A DNA stretch of 64,000 bases from DATKRB01 sp963794215 (lineage in GTDB: Bacteria; Actinomycetota; Acidimicrobiia; Acidimicrobiales; RAAP-2), in the NCBI GenBank assembly GCA_963794215.1, contig CAWCCQ010000008.1, forward strand, positions 62,001 to 126,000, written 5' to 3'. Shown one piece after another: positions 55,294 to 62,968 of the stretch. How positions within the stretch are numbered: position 1 is the first letter of the stretch; each line of letters starts with the position of its first letter. The position numbers and the translations under genes are program-made. The notes under the pieces are model-generated. The model did no database searches. It saw only the letters and a list, made by a program, of their open reading frames with translations, and had not been told where the DNA came from.

Positions 55294-55976
55294 TCAGGCG
55301 CCGAGCGCCCGACAGCGGGCGAACACCGCGTCGAACATCTCGGTGGTGAGGGTGCCGGTGAAGGTGTTCTGCTGACTCGGGTGGTACGAGCACAGCAGGA
55401 CTCGGTCACCGGCAAGTGGGTGCTCGGCGAGATGGCCGAAACGGGGTCGGGGCACCAACCCGAACGCCCGGGCCACGGCGGCGGCGGCGAACTGGCCCAG
55501 CGCCACCAGGACCCGCATGTCGGCGAGCAGCGCAAGCTCCTCGTCGAGGTACGAGAGGCACTCGTCGCGCTCGTCGGGGGTCGGCTTGTTGGCGGGGGCG
55601 CGCAGCGGACCGCGGCGGTGACCCATGCCCCGTGCAGTTCGAGCCCGTCGTCCACGGACGCGCTGTGTGGTTGGTTGGCGTAGCCGGCCCGCCACAGCGC
55701 ACCGAACAGCCAGTCGCCGGAACGGTCTCCGGTGAACACCCGTCCGGTCCTGTTCGCGCCGTGTGCGGCGGGGGCCAGGCCGACGATCACCAGCCGAGCT
55801 CCTGGATCACCGAACCCGGGGACCGGGCGGCCCCAGTACTGCTGGCCGGCAAAGGACGGGCGCGGCGCCGCCGCCACCGACTCACGCCACTCGACCAGAC
55901 GAGGGCACCGGCGACAGGACTCGATCGATGACCTGAGGACCCCGAGCTCGCGTGCTCGAGGTTCGAGAGCGTCCAC
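55294..55976 (-). CDS. Family-5 uracil-DNA glycosylase UdgB type (one-base frameshift)
   Basis: About 227 residues after correction, from a GTG at 55976. The family-5 motif GLAPAAHGANRTGRVFTGDRSG is intact, and motif 2 HPSQQNTFTG keeps its His. Fe-S cysteines are in SCRRC and, once one C is added to the CCCCC run (plus-strand ggggg, 55594-55598), in RCAPPANKPTPDERDEC. UdgB removes uracil and other deaminated bases. Divergent from the phosphatase gene, 26 bases away. Confidence 0.87.
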
Positions 55977-56002
55977 CGACCAGAGCCTACGATGGGAGAC
56001 AA

Positions 56003-56719
56003 ATGCCCTCTGCTCGAACGACACGCCGCGCCCAGCGCCCGACCCGCACGTCGCCCGCCTCGCACGCCCGAGCCACCCGCCGAACCGCTGCACCTTCGGG
56101 AACCGTGGTGGTGCTCGTGCGGCATGGTAAGACACCGACGACCGGAAAGGTGTTGCCGGGCCGGGCGCCGGGGCTGCACCTCTCCGACGAGGGACGTGCT
56201 CAGGCCGAAGCGGTGGCGGCTCGGATCCTCGAGCTCGGACGCCCACCCACTGCCGTCTACGCCTCCCCACTCGAGCGGACACGCGAGACCGCGGCACCCA
56301 TCGCCCGTGGCCTGGGGTTGCGGGTCCGCACCCTCAGCGGGCTCATCGAGTGCGACGTGGGTTCTTGGACCGGTGTGAGCCACGCTCGGGTTTCCAAGCG
56401 TCCCGAATGGTCCGACGTGCAGCGCTGGCCGTCAGGGTTCCGCTTCCCAGATGGGGAGTCGTTCGGTGAGATGTGGACCCGTGCCAACGACGCGGTGGTT
56501 GGTCTGGTCCGGTCCCACCCTGGCGAGACCATCGTGGCCGTGTCGCACGCCGATCCGATCAAGGCGATCGTGGCCGGCGCCTCTGGCGTACCGCTGGATC
56601 TCTTCCAGCGGGTGGTCATCTCGCCATGCTCGGTGTCGACCATTTGGTTCGGTTCGGGGGGCCCGCACGTGCTGTGCGTCAATTCGACCGGATCCCTGAA
56701 GGACCTCGCTCTGTCATGA
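56003..56719 (+). CDS. Histidine phosphatase family protein (MSMEG_4193-like)
   Basis: 238 residues from ATG 56003 with GGGAG upstream. The phosphohistidine motif VLVRHGKTPTTG (Arg-His-Gly) and the partner AVSHADPIKAIV are present. The basic N-terminus of about 30 residues is not family-like. In actinobacteria this phosphatase sits with DUF3090 and SCO1664-family genes, exactly as here; the substrate is unknown. The stop overlaps the DUF3090 start (ATGA). Confidence 0.88.
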   Translation: MPSARTTRRAQRPTRTSPASHARATRRTAAPSGTVVVLVRHGKTPTTGKVLPGRAPGLHLSDEGRAQAEAVAARILELGRPPTAVYASPLERTRETAAPIARGLGLRVRTLSGLIECDVGSWTGVSHARVSKRPEWSDVQRWPSGFRFPDGESFGEMWTRANDAVVGLVRSHPGETIVAVSHADPIKAIVAGASGVPLDLFQRVVISPCSVSTIWFGSGGPHVLCVNSTGSLKDLALS

Positions 56720-57216
56720 CCGAATACGAGCTCGACGACCCTCAGCGCTTCACCGTGGGCACCATTGGGGAGGTCGGTGCCCGCACGTTCCTGCTCCAAT
56801 GTTGGCAGGGCACGACCCTGCTCACCCTCAAGCTCGAGAAGAACCAGGTCGCCGTGCTCGCGAGCTATCTGGCGCGGATCGTGCGAGAACTGGGACGACC
56901 GGGCTCCCTTCCCGAGGACCTCGACCTGCAGTTCGATGACGACGACGAGCCGGACTGGGTGGTCGGCACCATCGGCGTCTCTTACGACGAAGCCTCCGAC
57001 CGGCTCATCGTCGTCGCCCAGGAGCTCGCGGCAGAGGACGAAGACGGCGACGTCGCCCGAATCTCGGTCACCCGCGAGCAGGCTGCCGCGTTCGCCATCC
57101 GGGCCACGGCCTTGGTGGAGGCGGGTCGACCCCCCTGTCCTCTCTGTGGACTGCCGCTCGACCCTTCGGGCCACGACTGCCCCCGGACCAATGGTCACCG
57201 GCCTCCGGTGATCTGA
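56716..57216 (+). CDS. DUF3090 family protein
   Basis: 166 residues. The pattern ELDDPQRFTVGTIGEVGARTFLLQ, KLEKNQVAVLASYLARIV and a C-terminal CPLCGLPLDPSGHDCPRTNGH zinc-knuckle-like tail match the conserved actinobacterial DUF3090. No enzymatic function is established to my knowledge. It is co-translated with the phosphatase before it. Confidence 0.9.
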   Translation: MTEYELDDPQRFTVGTIGEVGARTFLLQCWQGTTLLTLKLEKNQVAVLASYLARIVRELGRPGSLPEDLDLQFDDDDEPDWVVGTIGVSYDEASDRLIVVAQELAAEDEDGDVARISVTREQAAAFAIRATALVEAGRPPCPLCGLPLDPSGHDCPRTNGHRPPVI

Positions 57217-57350
57217 TAGGTGGCCGAAATGGGCGGCAAGGAGCGATCCGAGCACGGGACGGACAAAGACCGCTCTTGCCCGCCCGACGCAGTCCATGAG
57301 CACGCAGTCCCCGACCACGCGTCCCCGACCACGCAGTCGACGTCGCCGAG

Positions 57351-58037
57351 GTGCTCGGCACCGGGGCAATGACGGTCCACGGGAGAATCCCGGCAGCTCC
57401 AACGCGACCTTGCTGGTCACCTGCACCCTCGGGGACGACGCCATCCCCGCCGTCTACAAGCCCGCCCGCGGGGAGCGCCCTCTCTGGGACTTCCCCAACG
57501 GCCTGTACCAGCGCGAGGTGGCTGCCTACGAACTATCCGAACTCCTTGGCTGGGGGCTGGTTCCGGTCACGGTGCTGCGGTCAAGCGGACCCCACGGTCC
57601 GGGCTCTGTGCAACGGTTCGTGCCCGAGGATGGCAGCGAGCACTACTTCACCCTGCGCGACGACCGAGCAGTGGTGGCCGACGCTCAGGAGGCTTGCCGC
57701 CTTCGACGTCGTTGCCAACAACGCCGACCGCAAGAGCGGTCACGTCTTGCTGGCCGAGGACCGGCTCTGGGCGATCGACAACGGCCTGTGCTTCCACGAG
57801 GAGCCCAAGCTCCGCACCGTCGTCTGGGACTTCGCTGCCGAGGCACTCGACACCGACGTCCTGGCCGATCTCCGCCGTCTGGTGCACGACGGCATCGGTC
57901 CGACGATCGCAACCTTGCTCGACGACGACGAGCAGGACACGCTCATCTGGCGCGCCGAATCACTGCTCGATCGGGCGGAGCTTCCCGTGCCCAGAGACGA
58001 CGGGCGATGGCCGCCCTACCCCTGGCCACTGGTCTGA
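57351..58037 (+). CDS. SCO1664 family protein (two single-base indels)
   Basis: The family core is spread over frames: EVLGTGAMTVHGRIP from GTG 57351, then GSSNATLLVTC ... YKPARGERPLWDFPNGLYQREVAAYELSE, then LAAFDVVANNADRKSGHVLL to the C-terminus PPYPWPLV. One base is missing at the CCC of 57389-57391 and one extra G occurs at 57691-57692; the two cancel. The kinase-like NNADRKSGH and IDNGLCFHEEP segments recall HipA/PI4K-like folds. The start could instead be upstream (ATG 57229), needing one more indel. Function unknown. Confidence 0.8.
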   Translation: MLGTGAMTVHGRIPAAPTRPCWSPAPSGTTPSPPSTSPPAGSALSGTSPTACTSARWLPTNYPNSLAGGWFRSRCCGQADPTVRALCNGSCPRMAASTTSPCATTEQWWPTLRRLAAFDVVANNADRKSGHVLLAEDRLWAIDNGLCFHEEPKLRTVVWDFAAEALDTDVLADLRRLVHDGIGPTIATLLDDDEQDTLIWRAESLLDRAELPVPRDDGRWPPYPWPLV

Positions 58038-59021
58038 GCCGGTAGCTGCGCTCAGCTCCCGCGACTTGAGTTCCTCGATAAGCGCGGGCAGCACCGTGTG
58101 GACGTCGCCGACGATGCCCAGGTCGGCGACGGAGAAGATGGGCGCATCGCGGTCCTTGTTCACGGCCACGATGTTCTTGGAGCCCTTCATCCCGACCAGG
58201 TGCTGGGTGGCCCCGGAGATTCCACACGCCACGTACACGGTGGGCTTCACCGTCTTGCCGGTCTGACCGACCTGATGCGAGTAGGGAACCCAACCGGCAT
58301 CCACGATCGCCCGGCTGGCCCCTGCGGCCCCGTGAAGCAGCGCGGCCAGTTGTTCGATCGGCGCGTAGTGCTCGGCGGCTCCGAGCCCTCGGCCACCAGA
58401 GACGACCACTGCGGCCTCATCGAGCTTGGGTCCGGTGCGGGCCTCCTCGTGCTTCTCGAGGATGCGGGCACCGGCTGTGCTGCCCCCGTCGGACGCCGGC
58501 GCCGCCACGACCTGGGCGGGTGCCCCGCCCCCGGGCTCTGCGGTGAACGACTTGGCGCGGATCACGAAGATGCCCGGTCCCTCGCCGTCGAAGCGAGCGG
58601 TGACGATGTGGCTGCCGCCGAAGACCGGGTGCTGGGACGAGAGCCCGTCGCCGGCCACCAAGCCCGTGACGTTGGTCAGCACCGGTCGGTCCAGCTTGAC
58701 CGACAGGCGGCCGGCAATGTCTCGGCCGTCGTAGGTGGCGGGTATCAAGATGGCGTCCGGCACGTTGCCCGCCTGGACCAGCGCGGCGAGCGCACCCGAC
58801 ACGGGCACCCCGGGCAGAGCGCCGCCGAGGTCGCCGACGTCGTAGACCGTCGTCGCCCCATACTCGCCGAGCGTGGCTGCCAAGGCGGCCGTGTTCGGGC
58901 CCCAGGCCACCGCCTCGACCGTGGACGCAACACTTCGGGCCTCGGTCAACAACTCAAGCGTGATCGGGGTCGGCCCGGACTCGCGCTCCTCGGCCAGTAC
59001 CCAGATTTTGTCAATCGCCAT
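57960..59021 (-). CDS. etfA: Electron transfer flavoprotein alpha subunit
   Basis: 353 residues. EtfAB takes electrons from acyl-CoA dehydrogenases and passes them to the quinone pool; alpha holds FAD. The FAD signature is present: VVSGGRGLG, VPYSHQVGQTGKTVKPTVYVACGISGATQH and INKD-type VNKDRDAPIFSVADLGIVGD. The usual end (LPALIEELKSRE) is followed by about 30 extra residues encoded opposite the end of the SCO1664 gene (78-base overlap). It follows etfB by 2 bases. Confidence 0.95.
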   Translation of the reverse strand: MAIDKIWVLAEERESGPTPITLELLTEARSVASTVEAVAWGPNTAALAATLGEYGATTVYDVGDLGGALPGVPVSGALAALVQAGNVPDAILIPATYDGRDIAGRLSVKLDRPVLTNVTGLVAGDGLSSQHPVFGGSHIVTARFDGEGPGIFVIRAKSFTAEPGGGAPAQVVAAPASDGGSTAGARILEKHEEARTGPKLDEAAVVVSGGRGLGAAEHYAPIEQLAALLHGAAGASRAIVDAGWVPYSHQVGQTGKTVKPTVYVACGISGATQHLVGMKGSKNIVAVNKDRDAPIFSVADLGIVGDVHTVLPALIEELKSRELSAATGSDQWPGVGRPSPVVSGHGKLRPIEQ

Positions 59022-59023
59022 GA

Positions 59024-59800
59024 TCAGACCACCTTCAGCTGCTCGAGGAAATCGGCGATGCGCTGGGCACCGTCCCCGTCGTCGACGACGATCTCGCCAC
59101 CGCCGCGGGCCTCGGCCTCGGTCACGTCGGTGATCGTCTGGCGCGCGCCGGAGGTGCCGACTTGCGATGCATCGATACCGAGATCGGCGATGCTGACCAC
59201 GTCCACCGGCTTGGACTTCGCGGCCATGATCCCCTTGAACGACGGGTACCGGGGCTCGACCACTCCTGCGGTCACGGTCACGACCGCAGGCAACGGGCTC
59301 TCGACGTCGTCGTACCCGGCCTCGGTCTGCCGTTCGACCTTCACCGTCGGCCCGTCGATCGTCACCTTCTTGGCGAAGGTCACCGAGGGCCAGCCCAAGA
59401 GCTCGGCCACCTGCACCGGGGTCGTCCCGGTGTAGCCGTCGGTCGACTCGGTGGCCGTCAGCACCAGGTCGGGCTGCACGCGCTTGATGGCAGCCGCCAG
59501 CACCTTGGCAGTGCCCAGCGCATCGGACCCGGCCAACGCGTCATCGCTGATCAAGATGGCCCGCGCCGCGCCCATGGCCAACGCGGTGCGCAAGCCAGAC
59601 GTTTCGGCATTGGGGGCCATCGAGACCAGCGTGACCTCGTCTCCCTCCCCAGAGGCCAGTTGCAAGCCCATCTCGACCCCGTAGGAGTCCGAGTCGTCGA
59701 GGATGAGCTTGCCCGACCGATTGAGCGTTTTGGTTCCAGGATCCAGCGACGCGGGGGCCGCCGGGTCCGGAATCTGCTTGACACAGACGACAACGTGCAT
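59024..59800 (-). CDS. etfB: Electron transfer flavoprotein beta subunit
   Basis: 259 residues from ATG 59800. Beta binds AMP and forms the docking surface. Typical are CVKQIPDP at the start, ESTDGYTGTTPVQVAELLG (recognition region), GGVVEPRYPSFKGIMAAKSKP-like spacing and the docking-loop LxxMAAK. No ribosome site is visible, so it may be leaderless or nearly so. The large inverted repeat lies about 100 bases upstream. Confidence 0.94.
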   Translation of the reverse strand: MHVVVCVKQIPDPAAPASLDPGTKTLNRSGKLILDDSDSYGVEMGLQLASGEGDEVTLVSMAPNAETSGLRTALAMGAARAILISDDALAGSDALGTAKVLAAAIKRVQPDLVLTATESTDGYTGTTPVQVAELLGWPSVTFAKKVTIDGPTVKVERQTEAGYDDVESPLPAVVTVTAGVVEPRYPSFKGIMAAKSKPVDVVSIADLGIDASQVGTSGARQTITDVTEAEARGGGEIVVDDGDGAQRIADFLEQLKVV

Positions 59801-59895
59801 GGCCGCATTGTTAACGACAGGCGGGGTCTCCCGCCATTCGTGCCCTCGGCCTGCGCCAAAGGCCGGCAACCTGTCCCGCGCGGACGATTCGGCGG

Positions 59896-59951
59896 CGTGT
59901 CGCGATGGCGGTCGGGGGCCTCGAGACGCCCCCGACCGCCATCGCGACACG
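59896..59951. repeat. 24-bp perfect inverted repeat between etfB and whiB
   Basis: Arms 59896-59919 and 59928-59951 pair without mismatch around an 8-base loop (CTCGAGAC). The arms begin CGTGTCGCGATGGCGG. It lies between divergent genes, both reading away from it, and no T-run follows on either strand, so it is not a conventional terminator. It ends 10 bases before the whiB -35 box. Confidence 0.9.
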
Positions 59952-59960
59952 AGAAAACCC

Positions 59961-59989
59961 TTGCCAGATCAGAAATGTGCCGTTAATAT
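59961..59989 (+). promoter_or_regulatory. Candidate whiB promoter
   Basis: TTGCCA (59961-59966), exactly 17 bases, then TAATAT (59984-59989). This is the best sigma-70-like promoter in the window. The expected start near 59996 gives an untranslated leader of about 80 bases that includes the CRP-type palindrome. Confidence 0.65.
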
Positions 59990-60038
59990 TTCGAGGTCAA
60001 GTGGCGTTTTACTGACGGGCACTGCTGGGGGCCAATCA

Positions 60039-60054
60039 TGTGAAAACGTTCACA
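60039..60054. promoter_or_regulatory. CRP-type operator in front of whiB
   Basis: TGTGAAAACGTTCACA is a perfect TGTGA-N6-TCACA palindrome. In Mycobacterium tuberculosis the CRP protein Rv3676 binds such a site at whiB1, whose neighbour is the same PdtaS kinase as here. The site is downstream of the candidate start, so repression, or a second promoter nearer the gene, is possible. Confidence 0.65.
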
Positions 60055-60076
60055 AACCTCAGGGTGGAGGACGTCC

Positions 60077-60538
60077 ATGGCGCTCATGTGGAACCGGACA
60101 GTCGATTGGGACTCGGGCGACTGGCGACGGGTCGCCGCATGCCGCCACACCGAACCGGACCTCTTCTTTCCCGTCGGCACGACCGGACCCGCCATCGACC
60201 AGATCGAGACCGCCAAGCGAGTGTGTCGGACCTGCGAGGCCCAGGAGCCGTGTCTGGACTTCGCGCTGGCCACGAATCAGGAGTCGGGCGTATGGGGGGG
60301 AACCTCCGAAGAAGAGCGCCGGAAGCTTCGCAAGGCCTGGCTCGCCGCGCGTCGGAGCAACCGGGCGGCTCCTGAGCGCACACGCCCAAATTCCCCTGCG
60401 GGGCTGACCAACCGATTCCCCTGCGGGGCTGACCAACCGTGCTCAGCCCCCCGCCCGACGGGCGGGCACCCGGATAAGGACACGGGTCCCGCCCCCGTCG
60501 TGTGGCTGGACGCCTTCCATGGAGATCGATCCGTCTAA
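60077..60538 (+). CDS. whiB1: WhiB-family Fe-S transcription regulator (WhiB1-like)
   Basis: 153 residues from ATG 60077 after GGAGG. Wbl proteins bind a nitric-oxide-sensitive [4Fe-4S] cluster and partner sigma-A. The four cysteines are visible (AACRHTEPDLFFP, VCRTC, EPCLDFAL), as is the GVWGG turn and the basic EEERRKLRKAW. About 60 extra C-terminal residues, partly from a 25-bp tandem repeat, run over the 3' end of the kinase gene and are not typical. The pdtaS neighbour supports the WhiB1 assignment. Confidence 0.88.
   Translation: MALMWNRTVDWDSGDWRRVAACRHTEPDLFFPVGTTGPAIDQIETAKRVCRTCEAQEPCLDFALATNQESGVWGGTSEEERRKLRKAWLAARRSNRAAPERTRPNSPAGLTNRFPCGADQPCSAPRPTGGHPDKDTGPAPVVWLDAFHGDRSV
60391..60440 (+). 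repeat. 25-bp tandem duplication in the whiB tail
   Basis: TTCCCCTGCGGGGCTGACCA followed by ACCG(A/T) occurs twice in direct succession. The period is not a multiple of three, so each copy is read in a different frame by whiB. Each copy contains the palindrome CCCCTGCGGGG. It sits just before the convergent kinase stop. Confidence 0.92.
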
Positions 60539-61978
60539 CTGGCTGCTCACCAGGTCCCGCACGATGGACAGACCAAGGCTGGTGGTCCGTTCGATGTCGA
60601 AGTCGGGCGGTAGCCCGCAGCCGTCGTCGTACACCTCGAGGAGCAGCTCGTCGCCTCGATGCGCCAGCGTGACGACGACATGACCGTCCTCGGTGACGAG
60701 GCTGTCGTCGGTCTCGTGCCCGCTCCGGAGCCCACCGTCAGCGCGGCTCGTGACCGGCGGTGCGAACGCGTGCTCGACGGCGTTCTGCAAGAGCTCGGCC
60801 AGGGCGACCGCCAAAGGGGTGGCCACCTTGGCGCTGACCTCGCCCAAATCCCCCGACACCGTGATGCTGACGGACTGGGACGAGACGATCGAATCGGTCG
60901 CCATCTGCACAAGCGAGGCGATGATGTCGTCGAAGGGCACCTGCTCCCCAGGATCCCTCGAGAGGATCTCGTGCACGAGTGCGATCGAGCGAACCCGGCG
61001 CTCGGCCTCACGCAGCGCATCTCTGGCCGCGCCGTCGTCGACCCGCCGAGCTTGGAGGCTGAGCAAAGACGAGATCGTCTGCAGGTTGTTCTTGACCCGG
61101 TGATGGACTTCGCGGATCGCCGCGTCCTTTGACAAGAGCAGACGGTCCAGACGCCGGACGTCGGTCACGTCTCGCAGCAGCATCATGGCGCCGGTCACCA
61201 GCCGGTGCGAGAGCAGCGGGATGCAGTGCACCAGCACGATCACGTCGGGGCGGCGCTCGACCTCCTCGACGACGGGTCGTCCGGTCGCCAAGGCCCATTC
61301 GACCGCCGACTCTTCCACGCCGAGATCGGTGAGGCGCCGGCCCTCGGGGGGCGCGTAGACCCCCATCCGATGGAAGGCGTTGATCGCGTTGGGGGAAGCG
61401 AACTCCACCCGACCGTCGGCGTCCACCACCACCACCCCGTCCACCACGCGAGGCGACTCTTCGGTCCCCACGTCCTCTCCGGGGAAGGGAAACGCCGACT
61501 CGGCCACCATGGCCGCCAGGCGTTCGTAGACGTGGAAGTAGGTCTGCTCGAACATGCTCGCAACACCACGCGTGGGTGCCGACGACAGCCGCAGCAGCAC
61601 GGCGATGACCCGCCCGTCGTAGCGCACCGGGACGTTCTCGACCGGGACTGTCTCGCCCAGCACGGCATGGTGAAACGTCCCGAGCTGGAACCGGCCGTCG
61701 AAAAGGGAGGCAACGTCGAGGCCCCACTCCCCTGGCGCGATCGTCTCGCCGACCAGGTCCTGCTCGACGAGGGTCGGGCGGTTGTTCGGCCGCACCTGAC
61801 CGAGGACGACCATCTGTGGCACGTGCGCTGGGTGTGCGGCGACGGGGACGACCAAGAGGAGATCGGAGAACGCGAGGTCGGCGAGCATCCCCCACGACCC
61901 GAGGAGGCGTTGGAGATGGCCGAGCTCCTCGGACGCTAGGTCCGTGTGCAGCTGGGCCAGTTCGGCGGGCGTCGGCAT
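60443..61978 (-). CDS. pdtaS: PdtaS-like sensor histidine kinase
   Basis: 511 residues. An N-terminal GAF-like domain and a PAS domain (VVVDADGRVEFASPNAINAF) precede a HisKA_2 segment with the phosphorylated His in EVHHRVKNNLQTISSL, then a HATPase (LLQNAVEHAF, YDDGCGLP, TSLGLSIVRDL, GGGTRVLI). No membrane helix is seen, so it is cytosolic. In mycobacteria PdtaS signals to the RNA-binding antiterminator PdtaR and is sensitive to NO and copper. PdtaR is not in the window. Confidence 0.92.
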   Translation of the reverse strand: MPTPAELAQLHTDLASEELGHLQRLLGSWGMLADLAFSDLLLVVPVAAHPAHVPQMVVLGQVRPNNRPTLVEQDLVGETIAPGEWGLDVASLFDGRFQLGTFHHAVLGETVPVENVPVRYDGRVIAVLLRLSSAPTRGVASMFEQTYFHVYERLAAMVAESAFPFPGEDVGTEESPRVVDGVVVVDADGRVEFASPNAINAFHRMGVYAPPEGRRLTDLGVEESAVEWALATGRPVVEEVERRPDVIVLVHCIPLLSHRLVTGAMMLLRDVTDVRRLDRLLLSKDAAIREVHHRVKNNLQTISSLLSLQARRVDDGAARDALREAERRVRSIALVHEILSRDPGEQVPFDDIIASLVQMATDSIVSSQSVSITVSGDLGEVSAKVATPLAVALAELLQNAVEHAFAPPVTSRADGGLRSGHETDDSLVTEDGHVVVTLAHRGDELLLEVYDDGCGLPPDFDIERTTSLGLSIVRDLVSSQLDGSISMEGVQPHDGGGTRVLIRVPARRAGG

Positions 61979-61985
61979 CGAGTTG

Positions 61986-62907
61986 CTACCCAGCGCCGAC
62001 GCGCCCGTCGCTCAGCGATCCCGGCGTGACCGGAGGGCTGACGACGAGGCGGTGCGGTTGGCGACGACGGTACCCCTGGAGGTGCGTGACCCCGGCGGCA
62101 GCGAGCACGACCCTCAGGTCGTCGGCTCGATCGGCCACCTGATCGAGCCCGTGGGCATCGGAGGCAGTCGTGAAGGGCACCCCGCGCGCGGCGAGCCGCG
62201 TGAGCAGCGGGTTGGCGGGATAGTGCTCCCCCACCGGCTTGCGCCACCCGGCCGAGGACAGTTCGGTGGCCAGCCCGTTGGCTGCCGTCGCCTCAGCCAG
62301 GCGGTCCCACCACTCAGCAGGGCTCGAGGGCACCGCGCCGGCCACCTTCACGAGGTCGAGATGAGCGAGGACGTCACAGGTCCGGGTTGCCGCCAGCTCC
62401 TCGACGGCCTCGGTGTACGCGTCCCACGCACCGTCCACCGAGCGCGCGCTCCACTCGGCCATCGAGGGCTGGTCGCCGAGATCGTCGAAGCGCCAGGCGC
62501 CCACCCAGTGGACCGAGCCCAACAGGACGTCGAAGGGATACCCGGCCAGCAATCCCGCCACCTCGTCCATCCGGCCGCGGTAGTAGTCCACCTCCAGCCC
62601 GAGCACGACAGGAAGGCCGGCGCGCTTGGCGTCCAAGACGCACTCCACGTAGGTGTCGAGGTCGGCGCGGCGCATGGAATTCCCAGTAGCGGGCCATCGA
62701 CGCCTGCAGCGCCGGAGACGGTTCGTCGGTCTCCCAGAAGGCGCCAACCAGTGCCTTGGTCTGTACGAAACGAAAGAGGTGCTCCGTGAGGGCGACCTCG
62801 TACACGCCCGCCGCGGCGGCACGCTCGCAGTACGCGGCGATCTGCTCGAGACCCAGTGGCGTCTCGCGTTCGTGATGTGGCCACAGATGGAGGTGATAGT
62901 CGAGCAC
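61986..62907 (-). CDS. PHP-domain phosphatase, histidinol-phosphatase-like (one-base frameshift)
   Basis: From a GTG at 62907. Metal-binding motifs run through both frames: DYHLHLWPH, ALTEHLFRF in the first; GLEVDYYRG, GSVHWVGAW, DVLAHLDLVK and TASDAHGLDQVA in the second. One extra G at about 62664-62673 (minus CATGCGCCGCGCC) separates them; removing it reads WEFHRRADLDTYVE. The family hydrolyses histidinol phosphate or other phosphoesters. No his genes are near, so the substrate is open. Confidence 0.85.
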
Positions 62908-62968
62908 GTTGCACGCATGGTAAGCCGCGAGCAGCGGTGCGGCGACCAGCCCCGCCTCGGTGCGGCGA

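Noticed and set aside
59896..59951. Rho-independent terminator
   Set aside because: It lies between divergent genes and neither strand has a T-run after the stem.
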